Assembly (NCBI RefSeq): GCF_964063345.1
Contig: NZ_OZ061318.1
Coordinates: 5,146,001 to 5,210,000, forward strand
DNA from: Pseudomonas lini
Lineage (GTDB): Bacteria > Pseudomonadota > Gammaproteobacteria > Pseudomonadales > Pseudomonadaceae
Direction: 5' to 3'
DNA length: 64,000 bases
A program made the translations under genes and the position numbers. The notes beneath the pieces were generated by a model that was not told the origin of the DNA, ran no database searches, and was given only the letters and a program-made list of their open reading frames with translations. Positions 1 through 8,938 of the stretch are shown here, one piece after another; positions within the stretch are counted from its first letter, which is position 1, and every line of letters begins with the position of its first letter.

Positions 1-67
1 GGCTGGCTCGACACCGGCCGTAGCGCCAGCCCCGGCACCGATGCCGCAGTTACGTTTTCGCTGGTAG
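1..67 (+). CDS. DUF2066-like protein, C-terminal end only
   Basis: Frame 2 is open from the window edge and stops with TAG at 65-67. The visible tail is rich in Ala and Pro and ends in QLRFRW. In Pseudomonas the gene before the AI-2E permease and hda is usually a DUF2066 protein with a tail like this. The assignment rests on position and the last residues only. It ends 30 bp before the permease start. Confidence 0.5.
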   Translation, partial: AGSTPAVAPAPAPMPQLRFRW

Positions 68-97
68 TTTTTCTTTATATAGAAGCAGGAGTGGTAC

Positions 98-1171
98 ATG
101 GCCGATACACGGCGTTGGTTCTGGCTCGGTGGGGTGGTCCTGCTTTGCGCGTTTGTTTACCTGTTGCACCCGATCCTGACGCCGTTCCTGGTGGCGCTGT
201 TGCTGGCCTATCTGTTCGACCCGCTGGTGGATCGACTGGAGAAGTACGGTCTGTCACGGACCTGGGGTGTGGTGGCGGTGTTCGCCTTGTTCACGTTGAT
301 CGTCACCGCGTTGCTGTTGGTGTTGGTGCCGATGCTCGCCAGGCAGCTGTTTCGCTTGTATGAACTGGCACCGCAAATGCTCGACTGGTTGCAGCACACC
401 GCCGTGCCGTGGGCGCAATCGAAGATCGGGTTGTCGGACGGCTTCTGGAAGTTCGACAAGCTCAAGGCGGCGTTCAGCGAGCACATGGGCCAGACCACCG
501 ATGTGGTGGGGGTGGTGCTGAGTCAGGCGACGGCTTCAGGTCTTGCGCTGATTGGCTGGCTGGCCAATCTGGTGCTGATTCCGGTGGTGAGTTTTTATCT
601 GCTGCGCGACTGGGACCTGATGATGGCCAAGATCCGCAGCCTGCTGCCGCGTGATCGTGAAGAGCGCGTCATGTCCCTGGCGGGTGAATGCCATGAAGTG
701 CTCGGCGCGTTCGTGCGTGGGCAGTTGCTGGTGATGCTGGCGCTGGGCGTGATCTACGCCGCAGGCTTGATGATCGTCGGGTTGGAGCTGGGGCTGTTGA
801 TCGGCCTGATTGCCGGTCTGGCGGCGATCGTGCCGTACATGGGGTTCGTCATCGGGATTGGGGCGGCATTGATTGCTGGTCTGTTCCAGTTCGGTGGCGA
901 TTTGTATCCCATGATCGGTATTGTCGCGGTGTTCATGGTCGGCCAGGCGCTGGAAGGCATGGTCCTGACGCCGTTGCTGGTGGGCGACCGGATCGGTCTG
1001 CACCCGGTGGCGGTGATTTTCGCGATCCTGGCCGGCGGCGAGTTGTTCGGTTTTACCGGAGTGCTGCTGGCATTGCCGGTGGCGGCGGTGATCATGGTCC
1101 TGGTGCGCCACGTGCATGATTTGTACAAGGATTCGGATATCTATGGCGGTGTCGACGAATCCGGGCTGTAA
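98..1171 (+). CDS. AI-2E family transporter (PerM-like permease)
   Basis: A 357-residue inner-membrane protein of the AI-2E exporter/PerM family, which are multi-spanning permeases whose substrates are mostly unknown. Two hydrophobic segments fill residues 8-42, a long hydrophilic loop spans about 85-150, and the C-terminal half (about 150-340) holds the remaining helices, including a Gly-rich stretch around 225-270. The start is ATG 98 with AGGAG at 87-91. It lies between a DUF2066-like gene and hda, a common Pseudomonas order. No residues allow a substrate to be named. Confidence 0.88.
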   Translation: MADTRRWFWLGGVVLLCAFVYLLHPILTPFLVALLLAYLFDPLVDRLEKYGLSRTWGVVAVFALFTLIVTALLLVLVPMLARQLFRLYELAPQMLDWLQHTAVPWAQSKIGLSDGFWKFDKLKAAFSEHMGQTTDVVGVVLSQATASGLALIGWLANLVLIPVVSFYLLRDWDLMMAKIRSLLPRDREERVMSLAGECHEVLGAFVRGQLLVMLALGVIYAAGLMIVGLELGLLIGLIAGLAAIVPYMGFVIGIGAALIAGLFQFGGDLYPMIGIVAVFMVGQALEGMVLTPLLVGDRIGLHPVAVIFAILAGGELFGFTGVLLALPVAAVIMVLVRHVHDLYKDSDIYGGVDESGL

Positions 1172-1400
1172 GTTTTTTTGATCGCTATAGCGGGCAGTCT
1201 GGTTTCGTGCCAGGTTTGCCCGTATCGCTCGCGTGGCTGTCACATGCGCTGTCAAAGAAACGGTCATAAAACCAGTGCGTTAACGCAAACCTTTGATTTT
1301 GCTTGTGGTCTGTCGCATTGTGCGGTCAGCCTCACGGGTATAAACTTCGCAAACTTTACACAGAGGCCACTAACGGTTCCTTTGGAACTGTTCAGTCAGC

Positions 1401-2105
1401 ATGAAACCGATTCAGCTGCCCCTAGGTGTGCGTCTGCGTGATGACGCTACCTTTATCAATTACTACCCAGGCGCCAATGCCGCTGCACTCGGCTATGTCG
1501 AGCGGCTCTGCGAAGCCGACGCCGGCTGGACGGAAAGCCTGATTTACCTCTGGGGCAAGGACGGAGTAGGGCGCACGCATTTGTTGCAGGCAGCGTGTCT
1601 GCGCTTCGAACAACTGGGGGAGCCGGCGGTGTACCTGCCATTGGCCGAGTTGTTGGACCGCGGCATCGAAATCCTCGACAACCTCGAACAATACGAACTG
1701 GTCTGCCTGGACGATCTGCAGGCGGTCGCCGGAAAGGCGGATTGGGAAGAGGCGCTGTTCCATCTGTTCAATCGTCTGCGTGACAGTGGCCGGCGTCTGC
1801 TGATCGCCGCCTCGACATCTCCGCGCGAACTGCCGGTGAAGCTGGCAGACCTCAAGTCGCGGCTGACACTGGCACTCATCTTCCAGATGCGCCCGCTCTC
1901 TGATGAAGACAAATTGCGTGCCTTGCAGTTGCGCGCATCGCGTCGCGGCCTGCACCTGACCGACGAGGTCGGGCATTTTATTTTGACTCGCGGTACCCGC
2001 AGCATGAGTGCGCTTTTCGAGCTGCTTGAACGCCTCGATCAGGCCTCCCTCCAAGCTCAGCGCAAGCTGACAATCCCGTTCCTGAAAGAAACCCTTGGTT
2101 GGTAA
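1401..2105 (+). CDS. hda: DnaA regulatory inactivator Hda
   Basis: A 234-residue AAA+ protein related to DnaA domain III. In other bacteria Hda binds the DNA-loaded beta clamp and stimulates hydrolysis of DnaA-ATP, which blocks re-initiation of replication. Residues 5-10 (QLPLGV) fit the N-terminal clamp-binding motif. A degenerate Walker A (GKDGVGRTH) lies near residue 52 and a Walker B (LVCLDD) near 100. The conserved Walker lysine is replaced by Arg, as in other Hda proteins. ATG 1401 fits the family N-terminus although no strong Shine-Dalgarno sequence is visible. The 229 bp upstream show nothing clear. Confidence 0.93.
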   Translation: MKPIQLPLGVRLRDDATFINYYPGANAAALGYVERLCEADAGWTESLIYLWGKDGVGRTHLLQAACLRFEQLGEPAVYLPLAELLDRGIEILDNLEQYELVCLDDLQAVAGKADWEEALFHLFNRLRDSGRRLLIAASTSPRELPVKLADLKSRLTLALIFQMRPLSDEDKLRALQLRASRRGLHLTDEVGHFILTRGTRSMSALFELLERLDQASLQAQRKLTIPFLKETLGW

Positions 2106-2332
2106 AAACCTGGATCAGGCTCAGGTTTTACAGGGGGGTCGGCATATTCCAGGCGTCAACAAATCCGCTTTCCTGCAAGAAGGCAGGCTGCGCAAAAGTT
2201 CAAAATGGGCTTAAGCGCTTAGATGTAAACGAGAAACCGATAAGTCACATAAAGATCGATTGAATTTGCAAATGAGGTTGATAGCGGGCATAGTCTCGGC
2301 TTCTTTAGAAACTATCAGCCACGGTCGTGCCC

Positions 2333-2983
2333 ATGCTAAATCGCTTCGCACCCCTCGTGCCTCTCGCACTCGTCACCCTGTTGTTCGGTTGCGCTGCTCA
2401 CTCTCCAGTGTCCCAGCAAGCGCCACAACAGCAGGTTTCAAATTCAGTTACCGCGCAGTCTTCCGTTCTTTTCCAGGAAACTCTTTACCAAGACGGCGTG
2501 GCCACCGATAAAGAACTGGCAGACTTCGCCGGCGGCAAGTCGTACCAGCTTCCGGTTCTGGCCGACAGCATCCTCGAACGTGGCATGTCCCTGATCGGTA
2601 CCCGTTACCGTTTCGGCGGCACCTCCGAGGCTGGCTTCGACTGCAGCGGCTTCATCGGTTATCTGTTTCGTGAAGAGGCCGGCATGAACCTGCCGCGCTC
2701 CACTCGCGAAATGATCAACGTTGACGCTCCTCTGGTTGCTCGCAGCGCTCTCAAGCCAGGTGACTTGCTGTTCTTCGCCACCAATGGCCGTCGCGGTCGT
2801 GTCAGTCACGCCGGGATCTACCTGGGTGACAACCAGTTCATCCACTCCAGCAGCCGCAAAAGCGGTGGTGTCCGGATCGATAGCCTGGGCGACAGCTACT
2901 GGAGCAAGACCTTCATCGAAGCCAAGCGCGCACTCGCGATGGCGCCGAATACGGCACCGGCTATCGTCACTGCACGCAAGTAA
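2333..2983 (+). CDS. NlpC/P60 family lipoprotein (cell-wall endopeptidase)
   Basis: A 216-residue predicted lipoprotein with a hydrophobic signal ending in the lipobox LFGC (Cys20), followed by a linker and an NlpC/P60 domain from about residue 85. The catalytic set is visible: Cys104 in FDCSG, His159 in SHAG and His171. Such enzymes cut peptidoglycan stem peptides in the periplasm. ATG 2333 is preferred; an in-frame GTG at 2327 would add two residues, and neither has a good ribosome binding site. A terminator follows at 3067, then a smaller paralogue. Confidence 0.9.
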   Translation: MLNRFAPLVPLALVTLLFGCAAHSPVSQQAPQQQVSNSVTAQSSVLFQETLYQDGVATDKELADFAGGKSYQLPVLADSILERGMSLIGTRYRFGGTSEAGFDCSGFIGYLFREEAGMNLPRSTREMINVDAPLVARSALKPGDLLFFATNGRRGRVSHAGIYLGDNQFIHSSSRKSGGVRIDSLGDSYWSKTFIEAKRALAMAPNTAPAIVTARK

Positions 2984-3066
2984 GCGGACAGTTTGTAAGG
3001 CGAACTTAAAGTCTTACTTGAAGTTTGCCGCGTAGCCGCTAGAATCCTGATCTATTATTGATGGCA

Positions 3067-3100
3067 AACCGCCTGCGTTCTGCGCAGGCGGTTTTCTTTT
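3067..3100 (+). terminator. Rho-independent terminator
   Basis: An 11-bp perfect stem (3067-3077 with 3083-3093, starting AACCGCC) with a 5-nt loop, followed by TTCTTTT. It lies between the two NlpC/P60 genes, so they are probably separate transcripts. Confidence 0.85.
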
Positions 3101-3148
3101 CTGTCTCTGTGGCAGAAAAAGCCGCAGCCAGATCAGGATGTTCTGCTT

Positions 3149-3685
3149 ATGACGATGTCGGCCCGCCTCGCACTCATGTTCTTCGCAGCGCTGCTCAGCG
3201 CCTGCGCCAGCCGCACACCGCCACCTGCGCCGGTGGTCCGCGCTCCAATTGTTTTCGGTCCTTCCCAAGCCTTTTCCCCTGCGGCAGAAGACGTGCTGTT
3301 TCGCGCGCTGGGTCTGGTGGGAACGCCTTATCGTTGGGGTGGCAACACGCCGGATTCCGGGTTCGATTGCAGCGGTCTGATCGGTTACGTGTATCGCGAT
3401 GTCGCAGGCATTTCCTTGCCGCGCTCCACCCGCGAGATGATCGGCATGCAGGCCCCCAATATCGGCAAGGAAGGCCTGCAAACCGGTGACCTGATTTTCT
3501 TCGCCACCAATGGAGGCTCCCAGGTCAGCCATGCCGGGATCTACGTCGGCGAAGGCCGCTTCGTCCACGCGCCAGCCACTGGCGGCACGGTCAAGCTGGA
3601 CAGCTTGTCCAAAGCTTACTGGCAGAGAGCCTATCTGAGCGCCAAGCGTGTCTTGCAACCCGAGCACTTGGCACATAATCCGTAG
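3149..3685 (+). CDS. NlpC/P60 family lipoprotein (second paralogue)
   Basis: A 178-residue paralogue of the preceding gene. Its signal ends in the lipobox LLSAC (Cys19), followed by a short Pro-rich linker and an NlpC/P60 domain. Catalytic residues are Cys74 (FDCSG), His128 (SHAG) and His140. The motifs LPRSTREMI and GDL-FFATNG are nearly identical in both copies, which argues for an old tandem duplication. The predicted role is a peptidoglycan hydrolase anchored to the outer membrane. ATG 3149 is preceded by AGGA at 3135-3138. Confidence 0.9.
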   Translation: MTMSARLALMFFAALLSACASRTPPPAPVVRAPIVFGPSQAFSPAAEDVLFRALGLVGTPYRWGGNTPDSGFDCSGLIGYVYRDVAGISLPRSTREMIGMQAPNIGKEGLQTGDLIFFATNGGSQVSHAGIYVGEGRFVHAPATGGTVKLDSLSKAYWQRAYLSAKRVLQPEHLAHNP

Positions 3686-3733
3686 TGCAGGTTGTCATGA
3701 CCAGGTCTCACCCTCTGTTGTAAACGCTGATCC

Positions 3734-3827
3734 CCTGTGGGAGCGGGCTTGCCCGCGAAGACGGCGGCACATTCAACATCGATGTAGTCTGGGCTGCCGC
3801 TATCGCGGGCAAGCCCGCTCCCACAGG
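3734..3827. repeat. REP pair
   Basis: Two inverted REP units (CCTGTGGGAGCGGGCTTGCC and its complement) about 45 bp apart. They separate the NlpC/P60 gene from a convergent gene. Confidence 0.92.
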
Positions 3828-3850
3828 GTTTTCGTCTTGCAGTAATAACA

Positions 3851-5164
3851 TTATTTAGCCGCGCTAACGCGCCACACCTTGTTCCCCACATCATCCGCCA
3901 CCAGCAAGCCTCCTTGCTGATCAATCACCACGCCCACCGGCCGGCCCATGGCTTTTTCCTCGTCATTGAGGAAACCAGTGAGCACATCCACTGGTTGCCC
4001 GGTCGGTTTGCCGGCGCTGAACGGCACGAAAATCACTTTGTAGCCACTGTGCGGTTTGCGGTTCCACGAGCCGTGCTGGCCGATGAAGGCACCTTGAGTG
4101 AACGGCGCGGGCAACTTGCTGCCTTCGGCGAAGGTCAGGCCCAGTGATGCGGTGTGTGGCCCCACCGCGTAATCTGGCGCAATGGCCTTGGCCACCAGCT
4201 CAGGGTTTTGCGGCTCGACGCGAATGTCGACGTGCTGGCCGTAATAGCTATAAGGCCAACCGTAGAACCCGCCGTCCTTCACGGATGTGATGTAGTCCGG
4301 CACCAGGTCGCTGCCGATTTCGTCACGCTCGTTGACGGCGGTCCACAGTGCGCCGCTCTGAGGCTCCCAGGCCAGACCGTTTGGATTACGAATCCCCGAG
4401 GCGAAGATCCGATGGTTGCCGGTGGCGCGATCCACTTCCCAGATCGCCGCGCGTCCTTCCTCCTGATCCATGCCGTTTTCACCGACGTTGCTGTTTGAGC
4501 CCACGGTGACGTACAGCTTGCTGCCATCCTTGCTGGCGATGACGTTTTTGGTCCAGTGGTGATTCAGCGTGCCGCCCGGCAGATCGACCACCTTGATCGG
4601 CTGCGACTTGATCGCCGTCTCGCCATCTTCGTAGTGGAAACGCAGCAGGCGATCAGTGTCGGCGACGTACAGGTCATTGCCGACCAGGGTCATGCCGAAC
4701 GGCGAGTTAAGGTTTTCCAGAAACACCGTGCGGGTTTCGGCGACGCCGTCGTGGTCCTTGTCCCGCAGCAGGGTGATGCGGTTCGGGCTGGGGACGCCGG
4801 CGCCGGCGCGACCCATGACTTTGCCCATGACCCAGCCGCGAATGCCTGTGCCGTCATCGGGTTTGGGCGGTGCGTTGGTTTCGGCCACCAGCACATCGCC
4901 GTTGGGCAGCACATAGAGCCAGCGCGGATGATCGAGGCCTTCGGCAAACGCCGCCACTTGAGTCCCGGCCGCGGTGACGGGTTTCTTGCCTTCAGGCCAG
5001 CCGATCGCCGGGGCGATGTTCACCGTCGGGATCAGGGTTTTATTCGGCTCTGGCAGCTTGGGCGACGGTCCGGTTCCGTCCGAGACTTGCAGGCTGGAGG
5101 TTTCACCACAGGCGGCGAGCCCTCCGGCGAGCGCGATGATGAAAACGAGCTGGGGTTTGTGCAT
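3851..5164 (-). CDS. PQQ-dependent sugar dehydrogenase / sorbosone dehydrogenase-like lipoprotein
   Basis: A 437-residue predicted lipoprotein (lipobox GLAAC, Cys19) with a six-bladed beta-propeller fold of the L-sorbosone/glucose dehydrogenase (GSDH) family. Recurrent blade motifs are visible, including [14 protein letters not shown] near residue 80, [12 protein letters not shown] near 260, [10 protein letters not shown] near 285 and QHGSWNRKP near 365. Family members oxidise sugars or aldoses with PQQ in the periplasm, but many homologues have no known substrate. It is a single gene, facing the second NlpC/P60 gene across a REP pair. Confidence 0.82.
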   Translation of the reverse strand: MHKPQLVFIIALAGGLAACGETSSLQVSDGTGPSPKLPEPNKTLIPTVNIAPAIGWPEGKKPVTAAGTQVAAFAEGLDHPRWLYVLPNGDVLVAETNAPPKPDDGTGIRGWVMGKVMGRAGAGVPSPNRITLLRDKDHDGVAETRTVFLENLNSPFGMTLVGNDLYVADTDRLLRFHYEDGETAIKSQPIKVVDLPGGTLNHHWTKNVIASKDGSKLYVTVGSNSNVGENGMDQEEGRAAIWEVDRATGNHRIFASGIRNPNGLAWEPQSGALWTAVNERDEIGSDLVPDYITSVKDGGFYGWPYSYYGQHVDIRVEPQNPELVAKAIAPDYAVGPHTASLGLTFAEGSKLPAPFTQGAFIGQHGSWNRKPHSGYKVIFVPFSAGKPTGQPVDVLTGFLNDEEKAMGRPVGVVIDQQGGLLVADDVGNKVWRVSAAK

Positions 5165-5232
5165 TACTGATCTTCCCTATGAATGCATTGACGTAATCAT
5201 AGAGAAGCGTAGACGTTCGATGGTTCAACCCG

Positions 5233-5817
5233 TCAGCCGCGAGCTTCCTTGAACAATACGGCGATCCCTGGATGATAGTTGCCGGCTTCATTACGCAACT
5301 TGCGGTAGGCGTAAGGGAAATACCAGGCCACGGCGCAGGTGTGTTCCTTTTGCAGGTCATCGACCATGTCCTGGAGTTCTTCCGGGGTGGCGCTGTGTTG
5401 GGCTTTTTGTGGCGCGACAAACAGACAACCGAGTTTCAGATCGCTGGCGTAGCTGATTCGCTTCGCGTCACTGGTGATGTCCGCCAGTGCCTGGGTCAGG
5501 TTCAGGCTATTGACTCGCGGCCAGCGCTGGGTGGCCTGGAGATATGCGCGTTCTTCGCTGCTGGCGATAAACAGATCGGCGCGGGCGTTGCGTTCGCCTT
5601 CTTCGGTCTGTTTGCGCGTCGACGTTTGTTGCAGCGTGACCATTTCTGCCATCCAGGCCGCAGCGGAGAGCAGGCCCAGGTTGGCGTTTTCGTCGTACCA
5701 GTAAGGTGTATCGTTATCGCCGCGCACGGCGTTGTAGCGGTCGATACAGTCAAACCAGCGTTCCAGCACCGGCCGCAGGAATTGCAGCTTCGGATTGCTG
5801 ATGATCATGCCTTGCAT
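5233..5817 (-). CDS. Conserved hypothetical protein
   Basis: A 194-residue soluble protein that I do not recognise. There is no signal peptide or membrane segment. The N-terminal half is rich in aromatic and acidic residues (LERWFDCIDRY, PYWYDENANLG) and the C-terminal part contains AWYFPYAYRKLRNEAGNYHP. The start ATG 5817 is chosen because AAGGGTGAG lies 6 nt upstream; a longer reading to 5886 has no such site. It precedes the sorbosone dehydrogenase-like gene on the same strand, 68 bp away, so they may share a transcript. Confidence 0.65.
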   Translation of the reverse strand: MQGMIISNPKLQFLRPVLERWFDCIDRYNAVRGDNDTPYWYDENANLGLLSAAAWMAEMVTLQQTSTRKQTEEGERNARADLFIASSEERAYLQATQRWPRVNSLNLTQALADITSDAKRISYASDLKLGCLFVAPQKAQHSATPEELQDMVDDLQKEHTCAVAWYFPYAYRKLRNEAGNYHPGIAVLFKEARG

Positions 5818-5984
5818 GTGGCTCACCCTTATTATTGTGTTGTCAGGTTGTGGCTCTTTGATATCACTGCTGGCAGTGTGGCACAAGATTGGCGTCAGTT
5901 AATTGATCGACGGCAGTTATTCGCTCAGCGGCGACCCGGCTTTAATTGACGCTCCATCCCCAACCCTCTAACCTTCGCGGCTTG

Positions 5985-6195
5985 TTTCAGGTGCTCTGTG
6001 ACCTTGGTCGACAGAGTGAAACAGGGAAACCGGTGAGTGAATTTCTTCCAGCGAAGAATGATCACGATCCCGGCGCTGCCCCCGCAACGGTAAATGAGTG
6101 AAGACTGCGCCTTGAGCCACTGTGTCTAGTGCTGACATGGGAAGGCGCGCAATCAGGCGCAAGCCGCTCATGAGCCCGGAGACCGGCCTGATTCA
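5985..6195 (+). promoter_or_regulatory. Cobalamin (adenosylcobalamin) riboswitch
   Basis: The conserved blocks of the cobalamin riboswitch occur in order: CAGGTGCTC near 5988, GTGAAACAGGGAAACCGGTG near 6016-6035, CTGCCCCCGCAACGGTAA near 6076-6093, and the B12 box AGCCCGGAGACCGGCC at 6173-6188. It lies 91 bp before cobO, the first gene of the B12 operon, so expression should fall when cobalamin is plentiful. Edges are approximate. Confidence 0.95.
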
Positions 6196-6286
6196 TCCAA
6201 CGGCATCACGGTGGGCGATGCCAGGCTTCTTGCCGTCTATTCTTGTGCCTGCCCGCCGTTATCCAGCCTCAACGGAGAGCTCCCCC

Positions 6287-6898
6287 ATGACTGATACCCC
6301 CGATCGTGACGAACGCCACCTGGCGCGCATGCTGCGCAAAAAAGCGGTGATCGACGAACGCATCGCCAACTCGCCGAATGAATGCGGTTTGCTGCTGGTG
6401 CTCTCCGGCAACGGCAAAGGCAAAAGCAGCTCGGCGTTCGGCATGCTTGCGCGGTCCATGGGCCACGGTATGCAGTGCGGCGTGGTGCAGTTCATCAAGG
6501 GGCGCACCAGCACCGGCGAGGAGTTGTTCTTCCGGCGCTTCCCGGAGCAGGTGCGTTTTCATGTGATGGGCGAGGGCTTCACCTGGGAAACCCAGGATCG
6601 CCAGCGCGACATTGCCGCCGCCGAAGCCGCTTGGGCGGTGTCCCGCGAATTGCTGCGTGATCCGGCCATTGGCCTGGTGGTGCTTGATGAATTGAACATC
6701 GCCCTCAAGCACGGCTACCTCGATCTCGATCAGGTGCTCAGCGACTTGCAGGCCCGTCCGCCGATGCAGCACGTGGTGGTCACCGGTCGTGGCGCCAAAC
6801 CGGAGATGATCGAACTGGCCGACACCGTCACTGAAATGGGCATGATCAAGCACGCCTTCCAGGCCGGAATCAAAGCGCAAAAAGGCGTCGAGTTGTGA
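6287..6898 (+). CDS. cobO: Cob(I)yrinic acid a,c-diamide adenosyltransferase
   Basis: A 203-residue CobO/CobA/BtuR-type corrinoid adenosyltransferase. It transfers the 5-deoxyadenosyl group of ATP to Co(I) of cobyrinic acid diamide or cobinamide. A P-loop (GNGKGKSSSA, residues 41-50) lies near the N-terminus and the acidic VVLDELNIAL motif is near residue 140. ATG 6287 follows CGGAGAG; upstream in-frame codons overlap the riboswitch region and are not used. It is the first gene of the cob operon, 10 bp before cobB. Confidence 0.95.
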   Translation: MTDTPDRDERHLARMLRKKAVIDERIANSPNECGLLLVLSGNGKGKSSSAFGMLARSMGHGMQCGVVQFIKGRTSTGEELFFRRFPEQVRFHVMGEGFTWETQDRQRDIAAAEAAWAVSRELLRDPAIGLVVLDELNIALKHGYLDLDQVLSDLQARPPMQHVVVTGRGAKPEMIELADTVTEMGMIKHAFQAGIKAQKGVEL

Positions 6899-6908
6899 AC
6901 AGCACTTT

Positions 6909-8291
6909 ATGAATAGCCATCGTCAATGCCCGGCGGTACTGATCGCCGCGCCGGCCTCCGGTCAGGGCAAGACCACCGTCACCGCCGCGCTCGCCCGTTT
7001 GCATCGCAATCAGGGGCGCAAGGTTCGCGTGTTCAAATGCGGCCCGGACTTTCTCGACCCGATGATTCTCGAGCGCGCCAGCGGTGCACCGGTTTATCAA
7101 CTCGACATGTGGATGGTCGGCGAGCAGGAAAGTCGGCGTCTATTGTGGGAGGCCGCTGGCGATGCCGACCTGATCCTCATCGAAGGCGTCATGGGGCTGT
7201 TCGACGGTACGCCGTCCAGCGCCGATCTGGCGCGGCACTTCGGTGTGCCGGTGCTCGGCGTGATCGACGGCACCGCCATGGCGCAGACGTTTGGCGCGCT
7301 AGCATTGGGCCTTGCGCGTTATCAGCCGGACTTGCCGTTTGCCGGTGTGCTGGCCAACCGGGTCGGCACCGTGCGGCATGCGCAGTTACTCGAAGGCAGC
7401 CTGACTGAAGGCTTGCGTTGGTACGGAGCGTTGTCCCGGGAGACCGGGATCGAATTGCCGAGTCGGCATCTCGGCCTGGTTCAGGCCAGTGAATTGAATG
7501 ATCTCGACCTGCGTCTCGATGCGGCGGCCGACTCCTTGGCCAGCAGTTGCGATGTGGCTCTACCGCCGGCCGTGGAATTCGCCGCGCCTGAAATGATTGC
7601 AGCCGAACCGTTGCTGGCCGGTGTGCGAATTGCCGTGGCCCGGGACGAAGCTTTCGCATTTACCTACGGCGCGAGTCTGGATCTGCTGCGGGCCATGGGC
7701 GCCGAATTGTCTTTCTTTTCGCCGATCCGCGACACCGAATTGCCGCAGGCAGACAGCCTTTATCTGCCCGGCGGTTACCCCGAACTGCACCATGTGGCGT
7801 TGTCACAAAACACGCCGATGCTGACCGCGATCCGCGCTCATCACGCGGCGGGCAAACCGTTGTTGGCCGAGTGTGGCGGCATGCTGTATCTGCTGGATTC
7901 CTTGACCGATGTCGAGGGCACTCGCGCTGAACTGGTTGGCCTGCTGGCCGGTGATGCGGTGATGCAGAAGCGTCTTGCCGCGTTGGCCTTGCAGGCGGTC
8001 GAATTGCCGGAAGGTTTGCTGCGTGGGCACACCTATCACCACTCGTTGACCAGCACTGAACTTGAGCCAATTGCTCGAGGTTTGAGCCCGAATGGCGGGC
8101 GAGGGGCGGAGGCGGTTTATCGTGAGGGGCGGATGACGGCCTCTTATGTGCATTTTTATTTTCCGTCCAATCCATCGGCGATTGCAGCGCTGTTTGTGCC
8201 TGATCGTGAGGCCGCCATCGCGAGCAGGCTCGCTCCCACATTGGATCACCTAAACCCTGTGGGAGCGGGCTTGCCCGCGAAGAGGCCATGA
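6909..8291 (+). CDS. cobB: Cobyrinate a,c-diamide synthase
   Basis: A 460-residue glutamine amidotransferase that converts cobyrinate (or hydrogenobyrinate) to the a,c-diamide with ATP and glutamine. The N-terminal part carries the P-loop-like APASGQGKTTV (from residue 14). The C-terminal type-I amidotransferase domain has the nucleophile Cys322 (AECGG) and His415 (HFYFPSNP). Residues from about 434 to 460 are encoded by a REP pair, an unusual tail beyond the normal family end. The stop overlaps the bluB start (ATGA). Confidence 0.94.
   Translation: MNSHRQCPAVLIAAPASGQGKTTVTAALARLHRNQGRKVRVFKCGPDFLDPMILERASGAPVYQLDMWMVGEQESRRLLWEAAGDADLILIEGVMGLFDGTPSSADLARHFGVPVLGVIDGTAMAQTFGALALGLARYQPDLPFAGVLANRVGTVRHAQLLEGSLTEGLRWYGALSRETGIELPSRHLGLVQASELNDLDLRLDAAADSLASSCDVALPPAVEFAAPEMIAAEPLLAGVRIAVARDEAFAFTYGASLDLLRAMGAELSFFSPIRDTELPQADSLYLPGGYPELHHVALSQNTPMLTAIRAHHAAGKPLLAECGGMLYLLDSLTDVEGTRAELVGLLAGDAVMQKRLAALALQAVELPEGLLRGHTYHHSLTSTELEPIARGLSPNGGRGAEAVYREGRMTASYVHFYFPSNPSAIAALFVPDREAAIASRLAPTLDHLNPVGAGLPAKRP
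8219..8281. repeat. REP pair inside the 3' end of cobB
   Basis: Two inverted REP units (GCGAGCAGGCTCGCTCCCAC and GTGGGAGCGGGCTTGCCCGC) lie within the open frame of cobB. The right unit runs into GAAGAGG, which serves as the bluB ribosome binding site. Confidence 0.9.
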
Positions 8292-8938
8292 CGGACAACG
8301 CATTCAGCCAGGCCGAACGCGACGCAGTTTACCGAGCCATCGCCGAACGCCGCGACATGCGGCATTTCAGCGGCGGCACCGTCGAACCCGAGCTACTACG
8401 TCGTCTGCTCGAAGCCGCGCACCAAGCGCCGAGTGTCGGCCTGATGCAGCCCTGGCGTTTCATCCGTATCAGCGACCGGGCACTGCGCGGCAAGATCCAG
8501 CAGCTGGTGGAAGAAGAACGCATCCGCACTGCCGAAGCCCTCGGCGAGCGTTCCGACGAATTCATGAAGCTCAAGGTCGAAGGCATCAACGACTGCGCCG
8601 AGGTGCTGGTCGCCGCGCTGATGGACGATCGCGAACGGCATATCTTCGGCCGTCGTACGCTGCCGGAAATGGACATGGCCTCATTGTCTTGCGCCATCCA
8701 GAACCTTTGGCTCGCGTCCCGCGCCGAAGGCCTGGGCATGGGCTGGGTGTCATTGTTCGAGCCGCAAGCGCTGGCGGACTTGCTAGGTTTACCGAGCGGG
8801 GCCAAGCCTTTGGCCATTCTTTGTCTGGGGCCGGTCGAGGCATTCTATCCGGCGCCGATGTTGGTACTCGAAGGCTGGGCGCAAGCGCGCCCACTCAGCG
8901 AGTTGCTGTATGAAAATTATTGGGGAGTGAGTCAATGA
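8288..8938 (+). CDS. bluB: 5,6-dimethylbenzimidazole synthase BluB
   Basis: A 216-residue flavin destructase of the nitroreductase fold. BluB cleaves reduced FMN with oxygen to make 5,6-dimethylbenzimidazole, the lower ligand of B12. Family motifs include [10 protein letters not shown] near residue 20, [12 protein letters not shown] near 45, and the [12 protein letters not shown] segment near 150. ATG 8288 overlaps the cobB stop; GAAGAGG just upstream belongs to a REP unit. Its stop overlaps the cobD start (ATGA), which suggests translational coupling. Its presence implies aerobic DMB synthesis. Confidence 0.95.
   Translation: MTDNAFSQAERDAVYRAIAERRDMRHFSGGTVEPELLRRLLEAAHQAPSVGLMQPWRFIRISDRALRGKIQQLVEEERIRTAEALGERSDEFMKLKVEGINDCAEVLVAALMDDRERHIFGRRTLPEMDMASLSCAIQNLWLASRAEGLGMGWVSLFEPQALADLLGLPSGAKPLAILCLGPVEAFYPAPMLVLEGWAQARPLSELLYENYWGVSQ

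Noticed and set aside
536..1267. Long minus-strand frame opposite the AI-2E gene
   Set aside because: It is rich in Gln, His and Arg, a typical shadow of a high-GC gene on the other strand.
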